Below are positions 9,048-19,016 of a stretch of DNA of 64,000 nucleotides, one piece after another; positions within the stretch are counted from its first letter, which is position 1, and the number at the start of each line of letters is the position of its first letter. The DNA is from Nostoc sp. 'Peltigera membranacea cyanobiont' 210A. GTDB taxonomy: Bacteria > Cyanobacteriota > Cyanobacteriia > Cyanobacteriales > Nostocaceae. The notes beneath the pieces were generated by a model. That model saw only the letters and a list, made by a program, of their open reading frames with translations. It was not told where the DNA came from and ran no database searches. The stretch lies in assembly GCF_002246015.1 (NCBI RefSeq), contig NZ_NOLJ01000004.1, positions 269,010 to 333,009 of the forward strand, written 5' to 3'. A program made the translations under genes and the position numbers.

Positions 9048-10346
9048 TCACTGAGACATGACTCTTCGGGCTGCTTCGAGGGTGCGATCGATGTCTGCTT
9101 CGGTATGAGCTAAAGAAGTAAATCCGGCTTCAAATTGAGATGGAGCTAAATAAACTCCATGTTCTAACATACCGCGATGGAAGCGAGCAAATTTACTTAA
9201 GTCAGACTTCTTAGCATCCTCATAATTGCGAACCGGGCCTTCGTTAAAGAAGAAACCAAACATCCCGCTAATCTGACCACCGCAGGCAGCATGACCTGTT
9301 TCTCTAGCAATCTCCAGCATTCCCTCTGTGAGTCGCTTCGTAATGCGATCGAGATACTCGTAAGTTCCAGGTTGTTGCAACAACTCTAGCGTCTTAATCC
9401 CTGCCGTCATTGCCAGTGGATTGCCCGAAAGCGTTCCGGCTTGATACACGCTTCCGGCTGGAGCAACCATCGACATAATTTCTTGGCGACCACCATAAGC
9501 GCCTACGGGCAGACCACCGCCGATGACCTTACCTAAGGTAGTTAAGTCAGGAATAACACCAAATTTCTCCTGCGCTCCACCGTAAGCGATCCGAAAGCCT
9601 GTCATCACTTCATCAAATACCAGCAGCGCTCTATGCTCTTGCGTGAGTTTTCGCAAACCTTCAAGAAAACCCGCATCAGGTGGAATAAAACCTGCATTTC
9701 CAACCACTGGTTCAAGAATTACACCAGCAATTTCATCGGGATTTTGCTCGAACAATACTTTTACTGCTTCTAAATCGTTGAAAGGAGCGGTCAGCGTATT
9801 TCTAGTAACGGATTTGGGCACACCAGGAGAATCGGGCAAGCCGAGAGTGGCAATACCAGAGCCAGCCTTAACGAGAAACATATCGGCGTGTCCGTGGTAG
9901 CAGCCTTCAAACTTAATTGCTTTCTCCCGCCCCGTAAAAGCTCGCATTAGACGAAGAACAGCCATACAAGCTTCCGTGCCGGAGTTGACAAAACGCACCA
10001 TCTCGATACTGGGAACAGCATCGATTACCATCTGTGCCAGTACATTTTCTAAATAGCAGGGCGCACCGAAGCTAGTTCCTTTATGCAGGGCATCGTGCAG
10101 AGCAGCAATGACTTCAGGATGAGTGTGACCGCAGATAGCTGGCCCCCAACTGCCGACATAATCGATATATTGATTGCCATCCACATCCCAGATGTAAGCG
10201 CCAAGGACGCGATCGAATACGATTGGCTGTCCGCCAACAGATTTGAAAGCCCGCACGGGGGAACTAACTCCTCCTGGCATTAATTTTTGGGCAGCAGCAA
10301 AGATTTCTTCCGATTGGGTGGTTTTTAAGCGAGTCGTTGCAATCAT
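9048..10346 (-). CDS. hemL: Glutamate-1-semialdehyde 2,1-aminomutase
   Basis: A PLP enzyme of 432 residues, exactly the usual length, that converts glutamate-1-semialdehyde to 5-aminolevulinate, the second committed step of tetrapyrrole synthesis. Visible landmarks are [16 protein letters not shown], the FDEVMTGFR aspartate that contacts PLP, and [17 protein letters not shown] with the Schiff-base lysine. The start at 10346 is set by an AGGAG nine bases upstream; a longer frame to 10418 lacks such support. It is the last gene of the minus-strand tetrapyrrole cluster and follows a SOUL gene. Housekeeping or cluster-dedicated status cannot be decided without the genome. Confidence 0.95.
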   Translation of the reverse strand: MIATTRLKTTQSEEIFAAAQKLMPGGVSSPVRAFKSVGGQPIVFDRVLGAYIWDVDGNQYIDYVGSWGPAICGHTHPEVIAALHDALHKGTSFGAPCYLENVLAQMVIDAVPSIEMVRFVNSGTEACMAVLRLMRAFTGREKAIKFEGCYHGHADMFLVKAGSGIATLGLPDSPGVPKSVTRNTLTAPFNDLEAVKVLFEQNPDEIAGVILEPVVGNAGFIPPDAGFLEGLRKLTQEHRALLVFDEVMTGFRIAYGGAQEKFGVIPDLTTLGKVIGGGLPVGAYGGRQEIMSMVAPAGSVYQAGTLSGNPLAMTAGIKTLELLQQPGTYEYLDRITKRLTEGMLEIARETGHAACGGQISGMFGFFFNEGPVRNYEDAKKSDLSKFARFHRGMLEHGVYLAPSQFEAGFTSLAHTEADIDRTLEAARRVMSQ

Positions 10347-10434
10347 GATTTTTTCTCCTGAGATATTTTGATCTGATGCGATCGCAAAGAGCGAGAATCT
10401 AGTTATTAAGAGTGACAAGCAAAACGTGCAAATA

Positions 10435-11040
10435 TTATTTCAATTCGAGCATGACTTCATTGTGTCTAAATGCGGGCAAAATGAATGGAGAGTCATAAAA
10501 AGCATAAATCGCTTTACCTTTTGTCTCGATACCTTGCCGAGCCAGAAAAGCAGATAATTTGGCTTCGTTTTCCTGCAATTGTTCATCCTCAGCTAGACCG
10601 GAGAAACGGATTGCCGCTACTTTGTTGCTGGGAATTTCTTTGATAGTAATGCGAGAGTCTTTTGGTTTTGGCAGCGTTGCTAGCGTATATTGTGAGGGCA
10701 TCACAAACTGTACCGCCCAAGCGCTTGTGGTGATATTTTCTCCCGCTTCTTGTTGAATGACAGGCGCAGTCATGGCGATTTTTTCACTTGGCTGGGATTG
10801 CGTGACAGGCGCAGTCATGGCAATTTTGGTTACAGAGGTGTTTTCACCAAATATGTAAGCGGCAAGAATAGAAAATGCAGCCTTGTTTGCTCGATCTCTT
10901 TCAGTTTGAATGACTGTTTCAGCAACAATTTTTGGCTCGTATTGCCGGATTTCAATATCATCATAAGATTGCAATACGGAATATTTTGGTTCTTCGGTTT
11001 GACTCATAAGACTTTCACAAATAGCTAAAATTAATGCCAT
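10435..11040 (-). CDS. SOUL family haem-binding protein
   Basis: About 201 residues with a hydrophobic N-terminus ([11 protein letters not shown]) that may be a signal or anchor, then the SOUL/HBP fold: [21 protein letters not shown] at the start of the barrel, KIAMTAPV (which occurs twice, a small internal duplication), and the closing [14 protein letters not shown] proteins bind haem or free porphyrins. It lies between the exporter ATPase and hemL in the cluster, so it could carry or sequester the porphyrinoid product. Start choice is uncertain among TTG 11052, ATG 11040 and ATG 11007. Confidence 0.88.
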   Translation of the reverse strand: MALILAICESLMSQTEEPKYSVLQSYDDIEIRQYEPKIVAETVIQTERDRANKAAFSILAAYIFGENTSVTKIAMTAPVTQSQPSEKIAMTAPVIQQEAGENITTSAWAVQFVMPSQYTLATLPKPKDSRITIKEIPSNKVAAIRFSGLAEDEQLQENEAKLSAFLARQGIETKGKAIYAFYDSPFILPAFRHNEVMLELK

Positions 11041-11087
11041 TAAAAGAATCAAAAATCACGATCTCACTAGCACAATCAGATAGTTTC

Positions 11088-11831
11088 TTACTTTCCCACT
11101 TCTTGTACTAACCGTCCATCTTCCATGTGGATAATGCGATCGGCAATATCGAGAATTCGATTATCGTGAGTGACGAGTAAAATAGTGCAACCCTGCTCTT
11201 TAGCTAGACGCTGCATGATATCTACAACATCGCGACCTGACTTTTTATCGAGAGCAGCCGTCGGTTCGTCGGCAAGAACAATTTTAGGACGACTGACTAG
11301 GGCACGAGCGATCGCAACTCGCTGCTTTTGCCCTCCAGAAAGACTGTCTGGATAATAATCGATGCGATCGCCCAAACCAACACTTTTCAGAGTATCCGTT
11401 GCCAGCCGATCTATATCTTGCTTTAGGTACTCATCGTGTAATTCCAAAGACATTCGGACATTCTGCTTTGCAGTTAAGAAAGTTAACAAATTGTGTGCTT
11501 GAAAAATATAACCAATCTGCCGCCGCACTTGCATCAGTTGCCGCTTACTAGCCCCAGACATTTCCTGTCCTAAAACTTTCAGGTTGCCTTCCCTAGCGGA
11601 TCTCAATCCACCTATTAGTGTTAGTAAGGTGGTTTTACCAGAACCGGATGGCCCAGTCATAATCACAATCTCTCCAGAATAAATGTCGAGATTAATATCA
11701 AACAAGACTTGCTTGCAAAGTTCTCCCCGACCGAAGTAGTAATCGAGATGGCAAACTGAAATAACGGGTTGTTGGGAAGTGTTTTGAACTTTGAGTTTTG
11801 AACTTTGATCGAGACTAATTTCTTGCAACAT
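11088..11831 (-). CDS. DevA-type ABC exporter ATP-binding protein
   Basis: A 247-residue ABC ATPase of the LolD/MacB/DevA class. Walker A is GPSGSGKTT, the signature is LSGGQKQRVAIARAL, Walker B with the adjacent Glu is IVLADEPTAALD, and the H-loop is VTHD. It is preceded on the same strand by a FtsX/DevC-like permease and a HlyD-like adaptor, giving a complete inner-membrane DevBCA module. In heterocyst formers DevBCA with TolC exports glycolipids. The position inside a hem cluster suggests a different cargo, perhaps a tetrapyrrole. Confidence 0.9.
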   Translation of the reverse strand: MLQEISLDQSSKLKVQNTSQQPVISVCHLDYYFGRGELCKQVLFDINLDIYSGEIVIMTGPSGSGKTTLLTLIGGLRSAREGNLKVLGQEMSGASKRQLMQVRRQIGYIFQAHNLLTFLTAKQNVRMSLELHDEYLKQDIDRLATDTLKSVGLGDRIDYYPDSLSGGQKQRVAIARALVSRPKIVLADEPTAALDKKSGRDVVDIMQRLAKEQGCTILLVTHDNRILDIADRIIHMEDGRLVQEVGK

Positions 11832-11937
11832 GAGAGTTAAACCGTAAGTTTGGGCTTGGTTCTAGAAAACTATGAGTTTTGAAATGCGATATTTTTCTAA
11901 ACTTCAACTCAAAATTCATCACTCGAACGCTCAAAAC

Positions 11938-13125
11938 TTAGAAGATATCAGCCGGATCGGCTGCTCGTAACTTTTGTATAGCGATCGCTCCGGCTCCAAT
12001 ACACATGACGAAAGTCAAAACTAGCACAGTTACCGCACGAGCTAGTTTCATCGCAGTCGGTAAAAACGTTACCGACTGAAAAAAGATGTAAAATCCACTT
12101 GAGAGCAAAAAACCTGGAAGAAAGCCCAAAACCGCTAAAATAAAAGCTTCTTGAGCGATAACTCCAATCAGATATATATCGCTGTAACCCATTGCTTTTA
12201 ACGTTGCGTATTCTGGCAAATGATCGGAGACATCAGTATAGAGAATTTGATAAACGATAACTGCTCCGACTAAAAAACCAATTGCAACACCGAGGTTAAA
12301 AGTCGGGCCAATGGAGGAGCCTGTAGACCAATATGCACTTTCACGAGCAGTGAATTCAGCAAGGTTTAGTACCAGTAAATCATCCGGTAGCTTGGCTCGC
12401 AAATCAGCCTGGATCTGCTCGATCGAGGCATTTGGTTCTACCTCAACAATACCCAGATCGATTTCGCTTGCTTGGCGTTGGGGAAAAAGCCGTAAAAAGG
12501 TAGAATCGCTGACGATTAGATTGCCGTCAGCAGAAAAAGAAGAACCGAGCTTAAATAATCCAACTATTTGAATTTGATAATCGTTAGCTTGAACAGAAAG
12601 CGGGTTCTGTTTTTTCAGTAAACTAGGAACGTCCCCAAGCTGAGGAACCAATCCAGCTCTGTCAAACAGCGCTCGATTCAATAACTTCAGTTTATTCAAT
12701 TGTTGATCGAGTTCTGGTAAGTCAAATGCTGGCTGATTCGGATCGATTCCGTAAACGAAAATTTTACGGCTAGCTCGATTTTCAGGATTTCGCCACGATG
12801 CTTGACCCACATATAGCGTCGCCAGGGATTTTACACCGTTAACACCTGCTATTTTATAGAGCTTATTTCTGGAAAAACTTTTGATAGATTGCAAGTTATC
12901 AGACAGTTTATTGACTAAAAATAAATCTCCTTTAAGGGTGGTATAGGGGGTAACTTGCGAATCAAAGAGTGCATCCCTAACTCCTAGTTGAAAAAACATC
13001 AGAAAATCAGCAAAGGCAATTCCTGCTATGGCAACGAACAAACGAGTCTTTTGACGGCTCATTTGCCGCCAAGCAAGTGGGGTTTTGCGGAATAATTTAC
13101 CGTATATAAATGCTTTGATAGTCAA
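11938..13125 (-). CDS. DevC-type ABC exporter permease
   Basis: An inner-membrane permease of 395 residues from a TTG start, matching the family's usual length of about 385-395; GGAG lies eight bases before that TTG. An ATG at 13182 would add 19 residues encoded by AATTTTGAATT-like repeat sequence, which I regard as unlikely coding. The N-terminal helix has the DevC signature RLFVAIAGIAFADFLMFFQLGVRDALFDS, followed by a large periplasmic domain and three C-terminal helices (around GVAIGFLVGAVIVYQILYTDVSDHLPEYATLKAMGYS). It partners the DevA-like ATPase and HlyD-like protein on either side. Confidence 0.88.
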   Translation of the reverse strand: MTIKAFIYGKLFRKTPLAWRQMSRQKTRLFVAIAGIAFADFLMFFQLGVRDALFDSQVTPYTTLKGDLFLVNKLSDNLQSIKSFSRNKLYKIAGVNGVKSLATLYVGQASWRNPENRASRKIFVYGIDPNQPAFDLPELDQQLNKLKLLNRALFDRAGLVPQLGDVPSLLKKQNPLSVQANDYQIQIVGLFKLGSSFSADGNLIVSDSTFLRLFPQRQASEIDLGIVEVEPNASIEQIQADLRAKLPDDLLVLNLAEFTARESAYWSTGSSIGPTFNLGVAIGFLVGAVIVYQILYTDVSDHLPEYATLKAMGYSDIYLIGVIAQEAFILAVLGFLPGFLLSSGFYIFFQSVTFLPTAMKLARAVTVLVLTFVMCIGAGAIAIQKLRAADPADIF

Positions 13126-13227
13126 ATTGCTTCGCTCCAATTCAAAATTCAAGTTGAACCTGCCACGCGATTCAAAATTCAAGAAACAAATCTTAATTTT
13201 CCTTATTCCCCAGTCCCCAGTCCCCTC

Positions 13228-14412
13228 TTAATTGTTATTCGGCTGAATGGCAACCTGTACTTGCAAGTTAGTTAAGTTCGCAACTCGTTTGCTATCTTGG
13301 GGATCGAGTGCAATTCTCACTTCAATGACTTTGCGATCGAGGTTTTCTCCAGGTTCGCCGCTAGTTACTTCTTGTTGGATCACCTGTAGTCCAATCAGCC
13401 GAACGGTTCCGCGCAACTCTGGGGAGAACGACTCACTCGAAATCGTTACCTGTTGACCTTCACGAACTTTGCCAATATCAGTTTGATATACCTCTGCGAT
13501 CGCTTCCATCGAGCTGGTTTGTCCGAGTTCGGCAATGCCTTTCTCACCAACAACTTCTCCGGGTTTGGCCTTAATATCGAGAATGCGACCTGCTATGGGG
13601 GCGCGAATATAAACTTCAGCGAGATCGGCTTCAGCTTTTTTGACTGCGGCGATCGCTTTGTTAACCTCGGCATCAGCTGCTTGCACGTCTACCGGACGTA
13701 CCTCAGCAATCTTATTTAGGGTTGCCTTAGCTTGCTCGATCTGCTGCCGTAGAGTATCTACACTCTTATTTTGGTTAGCTCTCGCTTCGGTAAGCTGTGC
13801 TTGCGCTGTTTCCAGAGCAAGTTGTTTTCGATCTACTTCCACAGCAGAAATCGCGCCGTTTTGGTAAAGCGAGGAATAGCGATTGTACTCACTATTGGCA
13901 GTTTTGACTTCGGCTTGCCAGCGAGAGATGGTGGCCTCTCTAGTAGCTATTTCGCCCTTTAACTCTTCTTCAAGGCGATCGATTTCAGCTTTTTGGGCGG
14001 CAATCTCTCCAGATTTTGCGCCGGCTTGCACCTTGGCTAACTCTGCCTGGGATACTTTGACTTGTGCTTGTGCTTCCAGTAGAGCATTTTGCAAACGATC
14101 GCGTGAATCCATAATGGCGATCGTCTGATTTGCTTTAACGCTACCGCCCCGCTGTACGAGTAGTTGGGCGACGCGATCGTTGCTTAAGGTAGCAGGTACG
14201 GATACTTTGATGACTTCCGTTGCTGGTTCTATCCGTCCTAAAGCGGTAATTTCCTCAATCTTTGGTCTGGTTTGCACGACTTCAACAGGTTTGCTGGTTG
14301 ATTTTGATTGAGAAATACCGTAGAAAGCGATAATTCCTGTAAGGGCGGTACCACCGACAACTACAGCCAGTGTCCATTGCTTTGAAGGTTTCGAGAGCAA
14401 TTGTAAATTCAT
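13228..14412 (-). CDS. HlyD/DevB-type membrane fusion protein
   Basis: A 394-residue periplasmic adaptor. A single N-terminal membrane helix (TLAVVVGGTALTGIIAFYG) is followed by a barrel-lipoyl part (LGRIEPATEVIKVSVPA), a long coiled coil of about 120 residues rich in Ala, Gln and Glu, then the second lipoyl half (IRAPIAGRILDIKAKPGEVVG) and a beta-barrel. It is first of the three exporter genes and starts 70 bp after hemF1 stops, so it is likely co-transcribed with the tetrapyrrole genes. The outer-membrane TolC-type partner is not in the window. Confidence 0.9.
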   Translation of the reverse strand: MNLQLLSKPSKQWTLAVVVGGTALTGIIAFYGISQSKSTSKPVEVVQTRPKIEEITALGRIEPATEVIKVSVPATLSNDRVAQLLVQRGGSVKANQTIAIMDSRDRLQNALLEAQAQVKVSQAELAKVQAGAKSGEIAAQKAEIDRLEEELKGEIATREATISRWQAEVKTANSEYNRYSSLYQNGAISAVEVDRKQLALETAQAQLTEARANQNKSVDTLRQQIEQAKATLNKIAEVRPVDVQAADAEVNKAIAAVKKAEADLAEVYIRAPIAGRILDIKAKPGEVVGEKGIAELGQTSSMEAIAEVYQTDIGKVREGQQVTISSESFSPELRGTVRLIGLQVIQQEVTSGEPGENLDRKVIEVRIALDPQDSKRVANLTNLQVQVAIQPNNN

Positions 14413-14482
14413 GTCAATCCTTCAAATTTCAGTGAGGACTTTAGTAACGCAAAGCAGGCAAGCAACGGTTTGACGGCAAAAG

Positions 14483-15520
14483 TTAAACCAGAAGCGATGT
14501 CAGGCTTGCCCAATCTTGAGGCTTTAAGAATACTTGGTATAACTCGGCTTCTGGGGTATTTGGTTCGGGTTGATAGCCGTACTCCCAACGCACTAATGGA
14601 GGTAAAGACATCAAAATTGACTCCGTGCGCCCGTTAGTTTGCAGTCCGAAAATTGTGCCGCGATCGTAAACTAAATTAAATTCAACGTAGCGTCCGCGCC
14701 GATATAATTGAAAATTACGTTCGCGATCGCCATACTCTATTAACTGCCGCCGCTTGACAATTGGCGCGTAAGCAGGTAAAAAAGCTTTACCGCAATCCTG
14801 TACGAATGCAAATAATTCTTCCCAATTGCGGGATGCTGGTATGCCAACGCGATCGCTGGTAATTGCTGCTGCTCCTTTGGGATCGGGGCCTCGATAAAGC
14901 TGACCTTGACCATCTTGATAGTCAAAAAAGATCCCGCCAATGCCCCGCATTTCTTGACGATGTTTGAGATAAAAATACTCGTCGCACCAAGGTTTAAACA
15001 CTGAATAATATTCGGGATCGTGCGCGTCACAAGCCTGCTTTAATGTGTAATGAAAATGGGCTGCATCTTCAGCAAACGGATAGTAAGGCGTTAGATCGAT
15101 GCCGCCGCCAAACCACCAAACCGGGCCAGCTTCAAAGTAGCGGTAGTTGAGATGAACAGTTGGCACGTAAGGATTGCGCGGATGCAATACCATTGAAGTT
15201 CCGGTGGCATAAAACTGATGTCCCTCCGCCTCAGGACGTTGTGCCAAGATTGAAGGCGGCAGGTGAGAACCCCAGACTTCAGAGAAATTAACTCCACCTT
15301 GCTCGAATACTGCACCGTCGCGGATGACGCGGGATCTGCCGCCGCCCCCTTCAGGTCGTTCCCATGTATCTTCTTGAAACGTGCCTCCGCCATCTAGCTG
15401 TTGCAAACCCTGACAGATTTCGTCTTGCAACTGTCGCATCAATTGACTGACTCTAGTCTTGGCATCAACTGGGGGTAGAGATTTGGATTGAGTTGCTTGA
15501 GGAGTTAAAGTAGTCTTCAT
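14483..15520 (-). CDS. hemF: Coproporphyrinogen III oxidase, oxygen-dependent (copy 1)
   Basis: A 345-residue HemF, usual cyanobacterial length, oxidatively decarboxylating two propionates of coproporphyrinogen III to vinyls with O2. It keeps the canonical substrate-site blocks: a GGGGRSRV loop, [46 protein letters not shown], and [21 protein letters not shown] paralogue with altered motifs sits at 26052-27056. Upstream is an alpha/beta hydrolase gene, separated by 370 bp that contains repeat elements; downstream is the exporter operon. Confidence 0.94.
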   Translation of the reverse strand: MKTTLTPQATQSKSLPPVDAKTRVSQLMRQLQDEICQGLQQLDGGGTFQEDTWERPEGGGGRSRVIRDGAVFEQGGVNFSEVWGSHLPPSILAQRPEAEGHQFYATGTSMVLHPRNPYVPTVHLNYRYFEAGPVWWFGGGIDLTPYYPFAEDAAHFHYTLKQACDAHDPEYYSVFKPWCDEYFYLKHRQEMRGIGGIFFDYQDGQGQLYRGPDPKGAAAITSDRVGIPASRNWEELFAFVQDCGKAFLPAYAPIVKRRQLIEYGDRERNFQLYRRGRYVEFNLVYDRGTIFGLQTNGRTESILMSLPPLVRWEYGYQPEPNTPEAELYQVFLKPQDWASLTSLLV

Positions 15521-15585
15521 GAGATCAACCTATTTTTCCTAATAACGAACATTTGAAGAAATTCCATAAATTTTGAAAGTTTGTA

Positions 15586-15709
15586 GGTGTACACACAAGT
15601 CTTTTAGAGTTGTTGCGCAACATAGGGAAGGTTAATTTTTGCAGGTCGATGCATTAAAGGTGCAGGTCGATGCATTAAAGGTACAGGTCAAGAAACTTGT
15701 GTGTACACC
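15586..15709. mobile_element. MITE-like element with GGTGTACACACAAGT termini, copy 1
   Basis: Perfect 15-bp inverted ends GGTGTACACACAAGT / ACTTGTGTGTACACC enclose 94 bp. Inside are two and a half tandem copies of a 21-bp unit beginning GCAGGTCGATGCATTAAAG. A related element with the same termini is at 47811-47958. The remaining stretch to 15893 holds an AAGGGGGG tract and no gene. Non-autonomous, as no protein is encoded. Confidence 0.65.
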
Positions 15710-15893
15710 GTAGCCTTATAAAGGGGGGAACTTCTAAAGCCAGGTCATTTGCTACAAGTCTCTTAATCCGCCCGACGCAGTGACTCCCCTTTTTAAGAGG
15801 ATTCGGGGATCTGAGTGCGTAAGTCTTACAGTTGAAGCACGTTGATACAATTAATATACGCAGCCTTTAAAAACAGTGAAGTTTCTCAAAAAC

Positions 15894-16805
15894 TTACTGC
15901 GCTAACACAGGCAAATACTTCCGAATTAATCCGATTATTACTTCCGGCACTTCCAGTTCTGGATTCAACCCTACATCTTCTAGTTCTATAAATGCTTGGA
16001 TTGCTTGTGGATTTAGATTGGCAAGGCGACGCCCTACTTCCGGCCCTGTAAACTTCGCTTGGCTTCCCCAAATAAAGATGGTAGGCGTTGTCAATTTTGG
16101 AATGTATTCTGATAGATCGAAGGATGAGCTACCTTGTAAAAATGACAGGGCAGCATATTCGGCATTTGGCTGCTGTGCCGATTGCACAAAAGCTTCTACA
16201 ATTTCGGGAGAAAGACGATTGGGTTGAGCAAACACTCGCTCAAAAAAGTCACGAATGCCAAAGCTGCTGACTTGTCCTGCGTAAAGAACGCGATCGAGAA
16301 TGGGAATACTAGCAATTTGAGCGAAAAAGCTATTGCTGTAGTATTGTCTGAAGTCTTTGATACCTGAGGGAAGCGTGAGAATAAGTGACTTAAACAGGTC
16401 GGGACGTTCGATTGCCGCTCGGATTGCAAATGCTCCAGTTAGGGAAGAAGCAATTATTGTTACAGGGCCTTGGCACGTCTTCTCGATGAACTCAATTAGC
16501 ATCGCGATGTAGTCCTTCGGGAGATAATTTTGTTCGGGATGATCCGATCGGCCCCAGCCAATTAAGTCGGGTGCTAACACTCTATACTCCGCTGCAAATG
16601 CTGGATACACTTTCGACCACCCGTAGGCAGATGCTCCACCTCCAATACCGTGGAAGAATATTAAAGTTTCGCGTTCAGGCAGCGTGTCCGATGGCGTATC
16701 GCCCATTCCATCGGTTGCCCAAAGTTCACCTTGGTTAGTGTAATAGGCTATTTTTCCCAAGCTGATTAAAACGGAGCGTTGAACAAAACCGAGTGGAATG
16801 AACAT
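15894..16805 (-). CDS. Alpha/beta hydrolase fold protein in tetrapyrrole cluster
   Basis: A 303-residue alpha/beta hydrolase. The oxyanion-hole HG (FFHGIGGGASAYGW) and the nucleophile elbow (IIASSLTGAFA, Ser central) are clear. The position where the catalytic His normally stands (GHxPxLExP) reads VGLNPELEVPE, and the usual acid after the late strand reads WGSQAKFTG, so the classic triad seems incomplete. It may bind rather than hydrolyse, or use other residues. It is 48 bp after hemB and in the same direction. Related folds include chlorophyll dephytylases and esterases, but no specific substrate can be assigned. Confidence 0.8.
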   Translation of the reverse strand: MFIPLGFVQRSVLISLGKIAYYTNQGELWATDGMGDTPSDTLPERETLIFFHGIGGGASAYGWSKVYPAFAAEYRVLAPDLIGWGRSDHPEQNYLPKDYIAMLIEFIEKTCQGPVTIIASSLTGAFAIRAAIERPDLFKSLILTLPSGIKDFRQYYSNSFFAQIASIPILDRVLYAGQVSSFGIRDFFERVFAQPNRLSPEIVEAFVQSAQQPNAEYAALSFLQGSSSFDLSEYIPKLTTPTIFIWGSQAKFTGPEVGRRLANLNPQAIQAFIELEDVGLNPELEVPEVIIGLIRKYLPVLAQ

Positions 16806-16853
16806 GAGAAATTCCTCCTCTACATCGACAAGATGAAATCAAAACTAGAAAGT

Positions 16854-17846
16854 TTAATTGCCAAGTTTTGCTAACCAACGAGCAGCATCTTTGGCATGAT
16901 AAGTCAAAATCAAGTCAGCGCCAGCCCGTTTAAAGCCAGTCAATGTTTCTATTACTACCCGTTCTTCGTCAATCCAACCGTTGAGGGCAGCGGCTTTAAC
17001 CATCGAGTATTCGCCAGAAACGTTGTAAGCAGCAACGGGTAAGTTGCTTGCTTCCTTAACGCGCCAGATAATATCCATGTAGGCCAAGGCTGGCTTGACC
17101 ATTAACATATCTGCACCTTCGGTAATGTCTAGTTCGATTTCTTTTAAGGCTTCACGACCGTTACCGGAGTCCATTTGGTAGGTTCTGCGATCGCCAAATT
17201 GCGGTGTTGAGTCGGCGGCATCGCGGAAAGGCCCGTAATAAGCCGAGGCATACTTGGCGGCGTAAGATAATATCGGCGTATCTTGGTAGCCTGCTTCATC
17301 TAAACCCGAACGAATGGCTTGCACGAAACCATCCATCATTCCAGATGGCGCGATGATATCTGCACCCGCTTTGACTTGTGAAACTGCCGTTTTTTTCAGC
17401 AATTCCAGCGTTGGGTCGTTGAGAACTCGATCCGTTAAATCTCCTACTTCTAAATAGCCGCAGTGACCGTGACTAGTGTATTCGCACAAGCAAGTATCGA
17501 CGATCACGATTAAGTCAGGTACGGCTTCTTTAACGGCAGTAGCAGCTTTTTGAACGATCCCGCAATCGTGCCAAGCGCCCGTTGCATCTGAATCCTTATC
17601 TTCAGGAATGCCAAATAAAATAATAGCTGGAATGCCGAGGTCGTAGACTTCCTTCGCTTCTTCCACGATTTTGTCTACAGAAAGCTGGTAAACTCCAGGC
17701 ATGGATTTGACTTCGTTGGCGATCGCCTCACCCGGTACGGCAAAAAGAGGGTAGATTAAATCGCTGGTTGTCAGGACGTTTTCGCGCACCATCCGCCGCA
17801 ATTGGGGATGGCTTCTCAGCCGACGCGGGCGATGAATTGGAAACAT
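16854..17846 (-). CDS. hemB: Porphobilinogen synthase (ALA dehydratase)
   Basis: A 330-residue cytosolic enzyme condensing two 5-aminolevulinates to porphobilinogen. Landmarks are the start [17 protein letters not shown], the cysteine-containing metal site [14 protein letters not shown] (three Cys, Zn-type), the substrate lysine in [25 protein letters not shown], and the Schiff-base lysine in [12 protein letters not shown]. Length is normal. hemC lies upstream, separated by a 178-bp repeat-rich gap, and the hydrolase gene follows 48 bp downstream. Confidence 0.96.
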   Translation of the reverse strand: MFPIHRPRRLRSHPQLRRMVRENVLTTSDLIYPLFAVPGEAIANEVKSMPGVYQLSVDKIVEEAKEVYDLGIPAIILFGIPEDKDSDATGAWHDCGIVQKAATAVKEAVPDLIVIVDTCLCEYTSHGHCGYLEVGDLTDRVLNDPTLELLKKTAVSQVKAGADIIAPSGMMDGFVQAIRSGLDEAGYQDTPILSYAAKYASAYYGPFRDAADSTPQFGDRRTYQMDSGNGREALKEIELDITEGADMLMVKPALAYMDIIWRVKEASNLPVAAYNVSGEYSMVKAAALNGWIDEERVVIETLTGFKRAGADLILTYHAKDAARWLAKLGN

Positions 17847-17884
17847 AGTATTAAAATGAACGATGAAAGGCTTTACTTAGCCAA

Positions 17885-18000
17885 TAGACTTCTTGCAGAA
17901 ATGGGTAAAGGGTAAGGGGTAAAGGGGAAACTTTCCCTTTAATCGTATTTTTCTGTCTCCCCCTGCTCCCTGCCCCCTGCCCCCTGCCTACACAGCGACA
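17885..18000. repeat. Short tandem repeats between hemC and hemB
   Basis: GGGTAAAGG-type units followed by CCCCCTGCTCCC/TGCCCCC heptamer copies. The tract is low complexity and typical of intergenic Nostocales DNA. No terminator with a T-run is evident, so read-through from hemC to hemB is possible. Confidence 0.5.
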
Positions 18001-18024
18001 GGATATTTTTTGAGTTGCAACTCC

Positions 18025-19011
18025 CTAGCTACGCTGGACTGTCTGGAAAATTTCAGCCAAAATCTCTGTAGCTCCCTGTTGCCGCAATTTATGAGCTAAT
18101 TGAATACCTAAATTTTCTGCCGAGCTAGGAGTGCCCGTAACAGAATCTTTGACTAGACGTTTGCCATCGACGCTGGCGACTAATCCTGTTAATGTCAGTG
18201 TATTTTCGTCTAGCTGCGTATCAACACCGATTGGTACTTGGCAGCCACCTTCTAGTTCTCGCAAGAAGGCACGTTCGGCTAAAACGCGATCGCGGGTAGG
18301 GACGTGTTCGATTGCTTTGAGTAATGACAGCACTTGCAAATCGTCAGCGCGGCATTCAATCCCTAACGCTCCCTGTCCGACGGCATAGAGAGAGAGTTCG
18401 GTTGGCAGAATTTGATGAATGCGATCGCTCATTCCCAATCGCTGCAACCCTGCTGCTGCCAAAATCAGCACATCGTACTCTCCATCATCTAACTTTGCCA
18501 AGCGCGTATTTAAGTTGCCGCGCACATCCTTAAAAGCAAAGTGGGGGAAGTGATAACGCAATTGTGCAAGGCGGCGCAGGGAAGAAGTACCGATAACTGT
18601 GCCTTCTGGCAGCGTATCGATTTGCTTATCTTTGTGCTTTTGATGCACAACTAAAGCATCTGCTGGGTTTTCCCGTTCTGTTACGGCTGCTAGCGCTAAC
18701 CCCTCTGGTAAGCAAGTTGGCAGATCCTTGAGAGAGTGAACCGCAAAGTCAATCTCCTGATTGAGCATTCCCAATTCGAGTTCTTTGGTGAATAATCCCT
18801 TATCGCCAATCTTGGCTAACGCCACATCCAAGATGTTGTCGCCTTGGGTGGACATGGTGTGGACTTCAAAGGAAATATCGGGAAAATGCTTTTGGAGTTG
18901 TTCTCGAACCCAGTAAGTTTGCACGAGTGCGAGTTGGCTTTTACGAGAACCGATGCGGATGGTGCGAACGGGGCTGGAAATCTTAGATGAAGCGGGTTGC
19001 ACTGAAGTCAT
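18025..19011 (-). CDS. hemC: Hydroxymethylbilane synthase (porphobilinogen deaminase)
   Basis: A 328-residue enzyme polymerising four porphobilinogens to hydroxymethylbilane. The N-terminus carries [15 protein letters not shown]; the catalytic Asp region is HSLKDLPT; the arginine-rich [10 protein letters not shown] follows; and the cysteine that binds the dipyrromethane cofactor is in [14 protein letters not shown]. Length is normal. Its start is five bases from the hemE stop, so hemE-hemC are almost certainly one transcript and translationally linked. hemD, the next enzyme in the pathway, is not in the cluster. Confidence 0.96.
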   Translation of the reverse strand: MTSVQPASSKISSPVRTIRIGSRKSQLALVQTYWVREQLQKHFPDISFEVHTMSTQGDNILDVALAKIGDKGLFTKELELGMLNQEIDFAVHSLKDLPTCLPEGLALAAVTERENPADALVVHQKHKDKQIDTLPEGTVIGTSSLRRLAQLRYHFPHFAFKDVRGNLNTRLAKLDDGEYDVLILAAAGLQRLGMSDRIHQILPTELSLYAVGQGALGIECRADDLQVLSLLKAIEHVPTRDRVLAERAFLRELEGGCQVPIGVDTQLDENTLTLTGLVASVDGKRLVKDSVTGTPSSAENLGIQLAHKLRQQGATEILAEIFQTVQRS

Positions 19012-19016
19012 AGCTT

